In this document: piece after piece, positions 1 to 7,636 of the stretch
Layout: the number at the start of each line of letters is the position of its first letter
Position numbering within the stretch: the stretch's first letter is position 1
Assembly: GCF_947499065.1 (NCBI RefSeq)
Contig: NZ_CANMMT010000007.1
Location: forward strand, 114,681-178,680
Length of the DNA: 64,000 nt
Origin: an uncultured Tenacibaculum sp.
Lineage (GTDB): Bacteria; Bacteroidota; Bacteroidia; Flavobacteriales; Flavobacteriaceae
Direction: 5' to 3'
Notes under the pieces: generated by a model
The model's database searches: none
What the model saw: the letters and a program-made list of their open reading frames with translations, nothing else
What the model was told of the DNA's origin: nothing
Program-made: the position numbers and the translations under genes

Positions 1-513
1 GTCGTAAGTAGCAATCAGGGCTAACATTTCTTTGGGCGATTTATATTCCGTTCTATATTCAAAAAAGCTTTTGTCTTTTGTAAAGTTATGTATACCACTT
101 CTGTGCTGCAATAAATGAGCAATGGTAATTTTTGAAGCGTTTTTAATGCTAGGGGTGTATTTGTTTATGGTTTCATCTAAAGCAATTTTACCTTCTTCAA
201 CAGCTTTCAATACCAATGCGGCTGTATATGTTTTTGAAATAGAACCAATACGATATTTGGTGTTTTCATTGGCTTTAGTATTTGCTTCTATGTTGCTAAA
301 CCCAATAGTTTTTGAATAGATAGTTTTACCTTTTTCAGATAAGGCTATGCTTCCCATAAAAGTTCCGTTTTTCTCATAGCTACGTAGAAGGCTGTCTATT
401 TCTGAAATCGGATTTACGGTTTGTGATTCTTTTTTTAAGGATGCTTTTTGCTCATTTTTTTTACACGATAAGCAGATAAGAAATGCGAAAACAAGGAGAG
501 TAGCTTTGTTCAT
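1..513 (-). CDS. Serine hydrolase, beta-lactamase/PBP class C family (3' end outside window)
   Basis: Reading the minus strand from the ATG at 513 gives 171 open codons that run off the window edge, so only the N-terminal part is present. The first 17 residues form a lipoprotein signal ending in a lipobox (ICLSC, Cys17), so the protein should be lipid-anchored outside the inner membrane. The catalytic Ser-x-x-Lys motif (SISK, residues 91-94) and the family motif LLQHRSGI (about 134-141) place it among class C beta-lactamase-like serine hydrolases. The group includes esterases, D-aminopeptidases and PBP4-like proteins, so the substrate cannot be stated. The Tyr-x-Asn motif and C-terminal part are not visible. 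It is divergent from the AraC-type gene. Confidence 0.85.
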   Translation of the reverse strand, partial: MNKATLLVFAFLICLSCKKNEQKASLKKESQTVNPISEIDSLLRSYEKNGTFMGSIALSEKGKTIYSKTIGFSNIEANTKANENTKYRIGSISKTYTAALVLKAVEEGKIALDETINKYTPSIKNASKITIAHLLQHRSGIHNFTKDKSFFEYRTEYKSPKEMLALIATYD

Positions 514-798
514 TTTTTACAATTTTAGGTTAGTTATAGGGATTTTCACCTTACGACGATTAAAGTGGTCAAAATGTTACACTTGCGTTGCAAACAAATG
601 TTGAGTAGAGGATAAATAGCTACCAATTTTCTGTTTTATTGGTTGCGATTGAAGCTTATTATAATTTTTTGGCACGATTTTCTATTAGGTATAGCCAATT
701 ATTATGTGCTACATTTTATTGATGAAATTTTCAGTATAGTGTAGCAGATTTTTTGTGAAATGTTTTGTAACTTAATGGAGAACAGTGTTTTATTTAAT
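514..798. other. Divergent intergenic region
   Basis: This 285-bp AT-rich spacer separates the divergent serine hydrolase and AraC-type genes and should carry both promoters. A short TTGC-GTT-GCAA palindrome sits near 583-593. I see no convincing terminator, RNA gene or coding ORF. Confidence 0.4.
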
Positions 799-1938
799 AT
801 GGAGATAACATATTCATTACAATCAACCATAAATATTGTATTATTAATATTAGGCGTATCGTTTGGAATACTGCTAATTGCTTTACATAGAAAGGAACAG
901 CGAAATTCGTTTTTCTTAGGTGTTTTTATGATTCTTTTTGGTTTGGGGGCTATCAACGAAATAGTTATAGAGCTAAATCTTATAAAGTATTATCCAAAAT
1001 TAGAATACCTACCGTTTGATTTTTTGTGGTTGTTGTTTCCCGTATTTTATTTGTATGTGCAAGACATTTCCATTGTACCTGAGAAGAAAAAATACAATGT
1101 ATTAATACCGGGAATTGTAGCATTTCTCTTTTTTACAGGTTTATTGTTCTTCGATTTGTCTTTCATCGTTCAAGTATTTGATTCATCTATATTCGGATTG
1201 ATATATTACTTTGGAGGAATTATTTATAGTATTGTAATCATGGTAAGAACTTTTAAACTCATAACTGTTCACACCAAGAAAATTAAAAATCAATATTCAA
1301 CTACAGAATATAAAGGGATTATTTGGATTAAATATTTCTCACTTACCATACTCCTTTATTTTATGTCGTCGTTTGTAGCGTTAATAGTAGTGGTTATTTT
1401 TCAAGAGTCGGCAATTAGTTTATTAGATACGGCATTCCTTATCATTAATATGTGTCTTATTTTTTGGGCATCGTTTAAAGGAATTATGCAGCACGAAGTA
1501 AAATTGTTAATTCCAGAAGAAACCAATATCAATACTTCAGAATCGTGTACTGAAAAAGAAACAGCAAAAGAATTGCCTCAAGAAAATAATGTGGAGACCA
1601 AAGAAATAATTGATAAACTGCATGCAACGGTTGAAGAGTTTGAACTTTTCAAACATGTCGATTTAACCATTATTGATGTTGCTGAAAAAATTGGTGTGCA
1701 CCCAAGAAAATTATCAGCTACAATCAATGCGAATTTAGGATCTAATTTTAATCAGTTTATTAATAACTACCGAGTAGAATATGCCAAGAAATTATTGAAA
1801 AATAACTTGGAGAATAATTTTACCATTGAAGCCATAGCACACGAATCTGGATTTAAAAGTAGAACGTCGTTTTATACAGCATTTAAAAACAGTACTCAGA
1901 TGACTCCTATAAAATACAAGGAGTCCCGATTTACGTAA
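799..1938 (+). CDS. Membrane-anchored AraC-family transcriptional regulator
   Basis: The N-terminal half contains about six or seven hydrophobic segments (from residue about 8 to 225), followed by a charged linker and a C-terminal AraC/XylS double helix-turn-helix of about 100 residues. The second HTH has the family pattern around IEAIAHESGFKSRTSFYTAF. This layout is common in Bacteroidota, where the membrane half is presumed to sense a signal and the DNA-binding half faces the cytoplasm. In-frame ATGs exist at 760, 775 and 799. I chose 799 because hydrophobic residues begin soon after it and upstream codons add only a short polar stretch. The target is unknown; the flanking serine hydrolase is a candidate. 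Confidence 0.85.
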   Translation: MEITYSLQSTINIVLLILGVSFGILLIALHRKEQRNSFFLGVFMILFGLGAINEIVIELNLIKYYPKLEYLPFDFLWLLFPVFYLYVQDISIVPEKKKYNVLIPGIVAFLFFTGLLFFDLSFIVQVFDSSIFGLIYYFGGIIYSIVIMVRTFKLITVHTKKIKNQYSTTEYKGIIWIKYFSLTILLYFMSSFVALIVVVIFQESAISLLDTAFLIINMCLIFWASFKGIMQHEVKLLIPEETNINTSESCTEKETAKELPQENNVETKEIIDKLHATVEEFELFKHVDLTIIDVAEKIGVHPRKLSATINANLGSNFNQFINNYRVEYAKKLLKNNLENNFTIEAIAHESGFKSRTSFYTAFKNSTQMTPIKYKESRFT

Positions 1939-2197
1939 TTTTGTACAGAATTCTAAAATCAGGACAACTTTACCCTTGTTTTTACTGGGAATTCTAAAAA
2001 TTCAACTCAACTTTGCATCAAGTTTTCAAGCAACCTTTGATAGAGGGGAAGTTTGAAAAAGGGGGATTTTAAGAAAATTGAATAGATAATAATATTTAAT
2101 GGACTTGATATGGCACTCTACAAAATAGCTGTGTTTCATCTTGGAGTAGAGTGTCTTTATTTTGAAAATAATATGAAGACTTTATAGTTTGTTAAAG
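1939..2197. other. Non-coding gap with a weak terminator-like hairpin
   Basis: The gap between the AraC gene and the unit 1 promoter has no plausible gene. The only clear structure is an inverted repeat, GGCACTCTAC at 2112-2121 and GTAGAGTGTC at 2145-2154, with a 23-nt loop and a short T-rich run. It could end AraC transcription but is not a strong terminator. Confidence 0.35.
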
Positions 2198-2226
2198 TTG
2201 ATTAGAAGATAAATAAGTTACCTTTG
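2198..2226 (+). promoter_or_regulatory. Bacteroidota-type promoter of unit 1
   Basis: A -33 TTG (2198-2200) lies 18 nt before a -7 TACCTTTG (2219-2226), matching the TTG/TAnnTTTG consensus. The predicted start near 2232 lies about 20 nt before the structured leader. Confidence 0.65.
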
Positions 2227-2253
2227 TTAACTCGTTATCTGAATACAAAAAGT

Positions 2254-2384
2254 AACTGTATGTAAATGCAGTTGCTTGCTTTATTTCTAACATTAAGGAA
2301 GAAATTGGGGAATAAAGTAAACAACCTACGGAAAACTCCGTATACCTTAATCACATAAATGTGGTTGGTATACGGAGTTTTTTT
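2254..2384 (+). promoter_or_regulatory. Structured leader RNA / transcription attenuator, copy 1
   Basis: The leader folds into hairpin P1 (2254-2260 with 2267-2273), a 9-bp P2 (2279-2287 with 2309-2317), then a TACGGA/TCCGTA hairpin (2327-2332 with 2337-2342). The P2 loop carries TTAAGG (2293-2298), complementary to CCTTAA at 2345-2350, giving a possible pseudoknot. The 3' part can instead form a 15-bp terminator stem (2332-2346 with 2367-2381) extended by an inner stem and followed by a T-run. The two folds are mutually exclusive, as in an attenuator or riboswitch. The same architecture occurs at 11209-11335. The ligand, if any, is unknown. Confidence 0.7.
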
Positions 2385-2438
2385 ATGTTACAAATAGAAA
2401 AGAATATGATTAGTAAAATAAATTTAAACAAGAATAAA

Positions 2439-3833
2439 ATGAAAAGAAACTTACTGGCATTAGTAGCCTTTTTAGTAGTAGGAAATGTTTTAGCCCAAGA
2501 CATTTCGAAGACTATTTTAGGAAAATGGAAATTAAAAACTTTAGAAGTAGACGGTTCTAAATTAACACCACAAGATGCTTTTCAAACATCTGAAGTATTT
2601 CAGGTTTATACAGCAAAAGGAGTTTTTACAGGAGTAATTGGTACGGAACAAAAAAAGGGAAACTGGAAAGCGTCTAAAAACCAAAAAGAAATTAGCATAA
2701 CAACAGACGGGAAGAAGAGCGTATTTAAAGTGTTATCTTTTAAAAGTAATAAAATGACACTGAAAACAAAAATAGATGGACAGTTGATTACGTTGCATTA
2801 CAAAAGAGTAAAAGAAGGAGCAGAAAATAAAGTGTCTGACATGGCAATTTTAGATGCCAACAGAGATGGAGTTATCAATCCATACGAAGCTTTAGACGTA
2901 CTGTTGTTAATGCAAAAAGAAAAAGGTAAAATAGCTACAGACGATATTGCAGAGATTGTAGCTAGCTATCATACAGAACAACAAAAAGAAAGCGACGATA
3001 TTTTTAAGGATGTTGATAAAAACAAGAACAACATTATAGAAATGAATGAAGCTCCAGAAGAAATGGTACAGTTTTTACAAATGATGGATACAGATGGAAG
3101 TAGATCGGTAAGTAAAGAAGAAATGAATAATTTTAACTTTGAAAAAGCCATCTTTCCAGGAGAAGCAGCATTGAAACAACAAGCAAAAGAAATTTTACAA
3201 CAATTCTCTGGAGGAAAAGCTTATGTAGTAATTAAGGATGCACCAGCAGAAGTACAAGGTGAAGTTGTAGCTTGGGATAGCAATGAAGATGGAAAGTTAA
3301 ATGAAAACGAAATCTTTAAAGGATTAGAGTCAGGAGCGTCTACAGCTAAGTTTGAAGTAAAAGGAGATGTAGCTTATATGAATGGAACAATAAGTAGTAG
3401 TACACCAGCGGCTGTTTTAGAATTAATTTTCCAACATCCAGAAGTAAAAACAATAGAAATGTTAAGTGTACCAGGTTCTATTGATGATGTAGCTAATTTG
3501 CGTGCAAGTTTATATGTACATAAATTTGGATTAAACACTAGATTAAATTCTAAAAGCATGATTGCATCAGGTGGAACAGATTTCTTTTTAGCTGGTAAAA
3601 AGAGAACCATAGCAAAAGGAGCTAAAATTGGAGTACATTCGTGGGGTGGTGGAGCTACTGCTGCTACTGATTTACCTAAGAGCGATGAAGCACACAAAAA
3701 ATATTTAGACTATTACACAAAAATTAATATTCCAACAGAGTTCTATTGGTACACACTTAAGGCAGCGCCAGCAAGTAGTATTCACAATATGACCGAGGAA
3801 GAAATTAAGAAATATAAAGTTAGAAACAACTAA
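2439..3833 (+). CDS. Exported lipocalin-like / EF-hand / ClpP-like (COG3904-type) protein
   Basis: The ATG at 2439 gives a 464-residue protein with a clear signal peptide ending near VLA-QD. An upstream in-frame GTG lies inside the leader terminator and is rejected. After the signal come a lipocalin-like beta segment (ILGKWKLKTLEV), then EF-hand-type calcium loops near residues 138, 190, 217 and 279 (for example DANRDGVINPYEA). The C-terminal part (about 320-464) resembles COG3904 ClpP-like periplasmic proteins, with ASGGT (Ser near 376) and GVHSW (His near 397) in the positions of a Ser/His pair. Its tail is nearly the same as that of the M28-fused paralogue at 11361-12836. Whether it is a protease or only a binding fold is not known. 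Confidence 0.75.
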   Translation: MKRNLLALVAFLVVGNVLAQDISKTILGKWKLKTLEVDGSKLTPQDAFQTSEVFQVYTAKGVFTGVIGTEQKKGNWKASKNQKEISITTDGKKSVFKVLSFKSNKMTLKTKIDGQLITLHYKRVKEGAENKVSDMAILDANRDGVINPYEALDVLLLMQKEKGKIATDDIAEIVASYHTEQQKESDDIFKDVDKNKNNIIEMNEAPEEMVQFLQMMDTDGSRSVSKEEMNNFNFEKAIFPGEAALKQQAKEILQQFSGGKAYVVIKDAPAEVQGEVVAWDSNEDGKLNENEIFKGLESGASTAKFEVKGDVAYMNGTISSSTPAAVLELIFQHPEVKTIEMLSVPGSIDDVANLRASLYVHKFGLNTRLNSKSMIASGGTDFFLAGKKRTIAKGAKIGVHSWGGGATAATDLPKSDEAHKKYLDYYTKINIPTEFYWYTLKAAPASSIHNMTEEEIKKYKVRNN

Positions 3834-3839
3834 TAAACA

Positions 3840-4760
3840 ATGAGACACAAATTTTATTTAGAAACTCCAATATATCAATCACATAAGCTTTTTAATGAGC
3901 AGCATAAGAATGTCTTTTATAAGATGGATTGTTATCAGCCAACCAATTCTTTTAAAATTAGAGGAATGGAAGAATTATGCAGGCATCATATTGGAGAAGG
4001 AAAAACAAAATTTGTGTCTTCTTCAGGAGGAAACGCGGGTTATTCATTAGCCTATGTTGGAAAACAGTTAGGAGTAAGTGTAAAAGTAGTAGTACCTAGT
4101 ACAACCACTAAATTTATGATTGATAAAATCAAAGATTTAGAAGCTAAAGTTGAGGTGCATGGCAATGTTTGGGACGAAGCACATCAGTATGCTTTGAAGT
4201 CAGCAGCGCAAGAAGATGCGGTATATGTATCGCCTTTCGACGATCCGTTGTTATGGAAAGGACACGCTAGTATTATAGATGAGTGTGCCCAACAAATGGA
4301 ACAACCCGATACGGTTATTGTTTCAGTAGGTGGTGGTGGATTGTTGTGCGGAGTATTAGAAGGCATGAAAAAAAACGGATGGACCAATACACAAGTTATT
4401 ACTACAGAAACCATAGGAGCAGCATCTTTTTATGAAAGTTATCAGGCAAATAAAATTGTAGAGCTAGAAGAAATTAAAACCATAGCCACAAGTTTAGGAG
4501 CTAAAAAAATAACAACCAAAGCCTTAGAGTTAGCTAAAGAATTTACAATAAAACCAGTAAAAGTATCAGATGCAACAGCGCTCAAAGCTTCTTTCGATTT
4601 TTTAAATGAAAAAAGCGTATTGGTAGAACCTGCTTGTGGAGCTGCGATATCTGTTCCGTATTTCCACCCTGAATTATTAATTGAAAGTAATAACATTTTA
4701 GTTATTGTGTGTGGAGGAGCCAACACAGAATTCAATTATTTATATCAACACTTTAAATAA
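3840..4760 (+). CDS. PLP-dependent serine/threonine dehydratase-like enzyme (fold type II)
   Basis: This 306-residue protein begins 7 nt after the preceding stop, so it is cotranscribed. It has the fold-type II hallmarks: TNSFKIRG near residue 36, with the Lys that forms the PLP Schiff base; the SSSGGNAGYS loop that holds the substrate carboxylate; and the glycine-rich phosphate-binding VSVGGGGLL. Length and motifs fit the catabolic L-serine dehydratase/threonine deaminase group (SDS-like), which lacks the regulatory ACT domain of biosynthetic IlvA. The likely reaction is deamination of a hydroxy amino acid to a 2-oxo acid and ammonia in the cytoplasm. The substrate cannot be read from sequence; a related enzyme occupies the same place in the second leader-controlled unit. 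Confidence 0.85.
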   Translation: MRHKFYLETPIYQSHKLFNEQHKNVFYKMDCYQPTNSFKIRGMEELCRHHIGEGKTKFVSSSGGNAGYSLAYVGKQLGVSVKVVVPSTTTKFMIDKIKDLEAKVEVHGNVWDEAHQYALKSAAQEDAVYVSPFDDPLLWKGHASIIDECAQQMEQPDTVIVSVGGGGLLCGVLEGMKKNGWTNTQVITTETIGAASFYESYQANKIVELEEIKTIATSLGAKKITTKALELAKEFTIKPVKVSDATALKASFDFLNEKSVLVEPACGAAISVPYFHPELLIESNNILVIVCGGANTEFNYLYQHFK

Positions 4761-4772
4761 GATTAATAGAAT

Positions 4773-5054
4773 ATGCTACCAGTATTATTAGTAATGACAC
4801 TAGGTATTGTTTTAGGATATGTGTTTAGAAATCAATCAAAAATCATCCGATTTTCAGAAAAAGCAACCAGTATGGTAATTTACTTGTTGCTATTCTTACT
4901 GGGAATAGGAGTTGGGTTGAATAAAACCATTGTGTCTAATATGGGAAGTATAGGGTTACAAGCGCTCCTTATTACTTTAGGAGCAATGTTTGGAAGTTTG
5001 CTATTGGCATATTTCACGTATAAATTATTTTTTGTCGCTAAAAATGAAAAATAG
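4773..5054 (+). CDS. LysO-family exporter, N-terminal part (separate gene)
   Basis: This 93-residue membrane protein has three hydrophobic segments and matches the first part of LysO/YbjE-type (DUF340) amino acid exporters, whose single-chain form is about 300 residues. The second part follows as a separate gene overlapping by 11 nt. LysO of E. coli exports lysine and thialysine; the substrate here is inferred only from family and context. The overlap and intact starts argue for a natural two-subunit form rather than a recent frameshift. Confidence 0.7.
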   Translation: MLPVLLVMTLGIVLGYVFRNQSKIIRFSEKATSMVIYLLLFLLGIGVGLNKTIVSNMGSIGLQALLITLGAMFGSLLLAYFTYKLFFVAKNEK

Positions 5055-5649
5055 TCTTACCATTCTTTTAATGTTTGTAATAGGATTATTGCTAGCATTG
5101 TATAAATTCTTACCCGATTTTTTAATCAATAACGACTTTACGCTATATACCTTATATGCATTAATGTTTTTTGTAGGAATCGGGATTGGTTCAGATACCA
5201 AAGCCTTTAAAGTTATACGAGAAACAAAAATTAAAATCATATTAGTGCCACTTTGTGTTATAGTAGGTTCTTTATTAGGGACTGCAATTATTTCTTTCTT
5301 TATTGAAGATATAAACATGGTAGAAGCAATGGCGGTAGGTGCTGGATTTGGATACTATAGTTTATCGTCCATTTTTATTACTGAAATAAGTGGAGAAACC
5401 TTAGGGGTAATAGCCTTACTTTCTAATATTTCCAGAGAAATCATAACACTTTTAGCCGCAGCATTTTTTGTAAAGTATTTTGGAAAGCTTGGAGCTATCA
5501 CAGCTGGTGGAGCAACTTCTATGGATACTTGTTTGCCTATTATTTCTGAAACAACAGGTAAAGAGTGGGCAATTATAGCGGTGTTTAGTGGTGTAATACT
5601 TACGATTATAGTACCGTTTTTGGTACCTTTTATATTAACTTTTGTATAA
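5044..5649 (+). CDS. LysO-family exporter, C-terminal part
   Basis: The ATG at 5044 lies inside the end of the preceding gene, in another frame. It gives a 201-residue protein with about six hydrophobic helices and conserved LysO-like stretches (MAVGAGFGYYSLSS, GGATSMDTCLPII). A longer in-frame reading from 4990 would overlap the first gene further and begins with unlikely residues, so it is rejected. Together the two proteins would make one LysO-sized transporter in the inner membrane. Its place after a dehydratase suggests release of an amino acid or its analogue when intracellular levels rise. Confidence 0.75.
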   Translation: MKNSLTILLMFVIGLLLALYKFLPDFLINNDFTLYTLYALMFFVGIGIGSDTKAFKVIRETKIKIILVPLCVIVGSLLGTAIISFFIEDINMVEAMAVGAGFGYYSLSSIFITEISGETLGVIALLSNISREIITLLAAAFFVKYFGKLGAITAGGATSMDTCLPIISETTGKEWAIIAVFSGVILTIIVPFLVPFILTFV

Positions 5650-5833
5650 AGAAAAAGGATGTTTCTTTATACTATAGTTCTGCTGATTTTTATCAGGTTA
5701 GTATAAAAAGTAGATGAGAATAATAGAGGAGATTACATAGTATTGTTGTTAAAAAAGGTTTGTAGTTATGTATAATACTATTTACCCTCTAGTTTTCATT
5801 TATCTTGTTTTAAGTTGAAGCTGATTATTCATT

Positions 5834-5866
5834 TTGATTAAAAGTTGTAAATTGCAACTAATTTTG
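5834..5866 (+). promoter_or_regulatory. Promoter with a MarR-type operator in the spacer
   Basis: A -33 TTG (5834-5836) and -7 TAATTTTG (5859-5866) bracket a 17-bp near-palindrome, AGTTGTAAATTGCAACT (5843-5859, 7 of 8 arm positions paired). A very similar palindrome lies at 7584-7600, ahead of the amidohydrolase. The position in the spacer suits autorepression by the MarR protein. The predicted transcription start falls almost on the ATG at 5872, so the message may be leaderless. Confidence 0.6.
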
Positions 5867-5871
5867 AGAAA

Positions 5872-6306
5872 ATGAAAAAACAAACATATAATTCGTCATC
5901 AAGGTTTATTAGTGTAACCGAGCGTCTTTTAGTAAGTAAACTACAAGAAGAGTTTAATAATAATAATATTGAAATTACGGTAGAACAATGGAAGTTGTTG
6001 TTCTATTTATGGGGTAATGATGGAGTAAACCAAAGAGATCTTTCAATAAGAGCCAATAAAGAAAAAAGTACTATTGCTAGGCAAATAGTCGATTTAGAAA
6101 AGAAAGAATTAATTATTAGAGAAAGTTCTGAGTTTGATAAGAGAAATAAACTCATTTTTATTACTGAAAAAGGAAAAGAACTTGAAAAAGAAACTTTGAA
6201 AATTGCGAATACAATCACAGAAAAATCTGAAAAAAATATTAGTGAAGAAGATTTGAATACAGTAAAAAGAGTACTAACACAAATGATACAAAACTTAAAT
6301 GAATAG
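5872..6306 (+). CDS. MarR-family transcriptional regulator
   Basis: The 144-residue protein has the length and winged-helix layout of MarR. The core is VEQWKLLFYLWGNDGVNQRDLSIRA, followed by the recognition helix region KSTIARQIVDLEKKELI and the wing RNKLIFITEKG. MarR proteins are usually dimeric repressors released by small ligands. It is the first gene ahead of an M19-family protein and an amidohydrolase, and matching palindromes precede both this gene and the amidohydrolase. That makes local control the simplest reading. Confidence 0.85.
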   Translation: MKKQTYNSSSRFISVTERLLVSKLQEEFNNNNIEITVEQWKLLFYLWGNDGVNQRDLSIRANKEKSTIARQIVDLEKKELIIRESSEFDKRNKLIFITEKGKELEKETLKIANTITEKSEKNISEEDLNTVKRVLTQMIQNLNE

Positions 6307-6329
6307 CATAAACATAAATAATAACTAAT

Positions 6330-7538
6330 ATGAAATCACCCAGAAGATTATTTCTTAAAAAACTCGGTTATACTGCTGCAGCTGGAGTTGTTTTACCATC
6401 CTTGGTTATGTGTGAGGAAAAGTCAAAAGCAGCGCAAAAAAAAGAACAGAACCCCAATTATAAGGCATTAAAAAGATATTCAAAAAAGGCAATTCAATTA
6501 GTAAATCAAGCTACCTGTATAGATATGCTTGGCGATTATGGCGATTGGATTCACAAGCGAAATGGGTTACCACTAGCAGAATTATGGGAAAAAGTACCTA
6601 ATTCTTTTACACAAGAAGATTACGAATTCGTTAAAAGTTGTGGAATAAATGTATTTGGGTGGGGAAATATGTTACCTTCTTATGAAGAAATGTTGTTATT
6701 TATGGCAACACAAAACGGAATCATAGCTTCTAATCCTAAATACTTTGAACGTATAGATACTATTGAAAAGCTGAAAAACATTGGAATTTCAGACAAAATT
6801 GGGATGTTAATTACAAACCAAGATTCTAAGCATTTTAGAACTTTAGATGATATTAATCTTTTTTATGGATTAGGGCAGCGAGTTTCTCAATTAACTTACA
6901 ATGACAAAAACAGGATAGGTTGTGGAGCTTTTGAAAATTTAGATACTGGAATTACTCCATATGGTAAAGAGGTTGTAAGGCGTATGAATGAAGTTGGAAT
7001 GGGAGTTGACGTGTCTCATTGCGGTGATATAACTACATTAGGAGGAATTGAAGCTAGCAATAAACCTGTTTTAATTACACATGGAGCTTGCAGAAGCATA
7101 GCAAAAGGAGTTGCAAGAGCAAAAACAGACGAAGCTATTAAAGCAATGGCAAAAACGGGCGGAGTTATTGGTATTCCTATTTTACGTTTTATGATTAGTG
7201 AAAAAGAACCAGTTTTTATCGATGATTTTTTAAATCATATAGATCATGTCGCACAATTAGTTGGTATAGAATACGTAGGAATAGGAAGCGATCAAGGGTT
7301 GTATACTGAAGATTACATTCCTAAGGAACTCAGAAAACAAAGACTAGAAAATGCTCCAAAAAAGTATCAAACACATACCAACGAAGAATATTTACTTACT
7401 ATAGAAAAGCTTAATCATCCATACAGAACATACGATATTGCTGAAGGTTTATTAAAACGAGGTTATAAGGATGAGCATATACAAATGGTTCTTGGTAATA
7501 ACTTCCAAAGAGCTTTAACAGAAATTTTTAAAGATTAA
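6330..7538 (+). CDS. Tat-exported M19 (membrane dipeptidase) family protein with altered metal site
   Basis: The 402-residue protein begins with a twin-arginine signal (SPRRLFLKKL) and a short hydrophobic core, so it is probably exported folded. The body matches peptidase family M19 (renal dipeptidase): DVSHCGD and ITHGACR carry the two later metal-binding histidines, and GIGSDQG the usual GSD segment. Two ligands look changed. The expected HxD near the start of the barrel reads IDMLGDYGD (residues 64-72), with Leu in place of His, and the segment that normally holds the bridging Glu reads LITNQDS. It may be a divergent or metal-poor enzyme, or a non-peptidase member. It starts 23 nt after the MarR gene. 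Confidence 0.8.
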   Translation: MKSPRRLFLKKLGYTAAAGVVLPSLVMCEEKSKAAQKKEQNPNYKALKRYSKKAIQLVNQATCIDMLGDYGDWIHKRNGLPLAELWEKVPNSFTQEDYEFVKSCGINVFGWGNMLPSYEEMLLFMATQNGIIASNPKYFERIDTIEKLKNIGISDKIGMLITNQDSKHFRTLDDINLFYGLGQRVSQLTYNDKNRIGCGAFENLDTGITPYGKEVVRRMNEVGMGVDVSHCGDITTLGGIEASNKPVLITHGACRSIAKGVARAKTDEAIKAMAKTGGVIGIPILRFMISEKEPVFIDDFLNHIDHVAQLVGIEYVGIGSDQGLYTEDYIPKELRKQRLENAPKKYQTHTNEEYLLTIEKLNHPYRTYDIAEGLLKRGYKDEHIQMVLGNNFQRALTEIFKD

Positions 7539-7583
7539 ATAATTTTATGTAACAAAAACAAAAAGACACCGTCAGATTAATAA

Positions 7584-7600
7584 AGTTGTATTTTACAACT
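7584..7600 (+). promoter_or_regulatory. Second MarR-type operator
   Basis: A perfect 7-3-7 palindrome, AGTTGTA-TTT-TACAACT, lies 36 nt before the amidohydrolase start. It differs from the operator ahead of the marR gene at only a few central bases and has the same 17-bp length. A TTG at 7586-7588 inside it could serve as a -33 element. Confidence 0.55.
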
Positions 7601-7636
7601 AATAAATTAATGTAAACTTTTAAAATAATTTTAAAA

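Noticed and set aside
2266..2358. Possible 30-residue leader peptide inside the first leader RNA
   Set aside because: Copy 2 of the leader has no matching ATG and stops after a few codons, while the RNA pairings are conserved.
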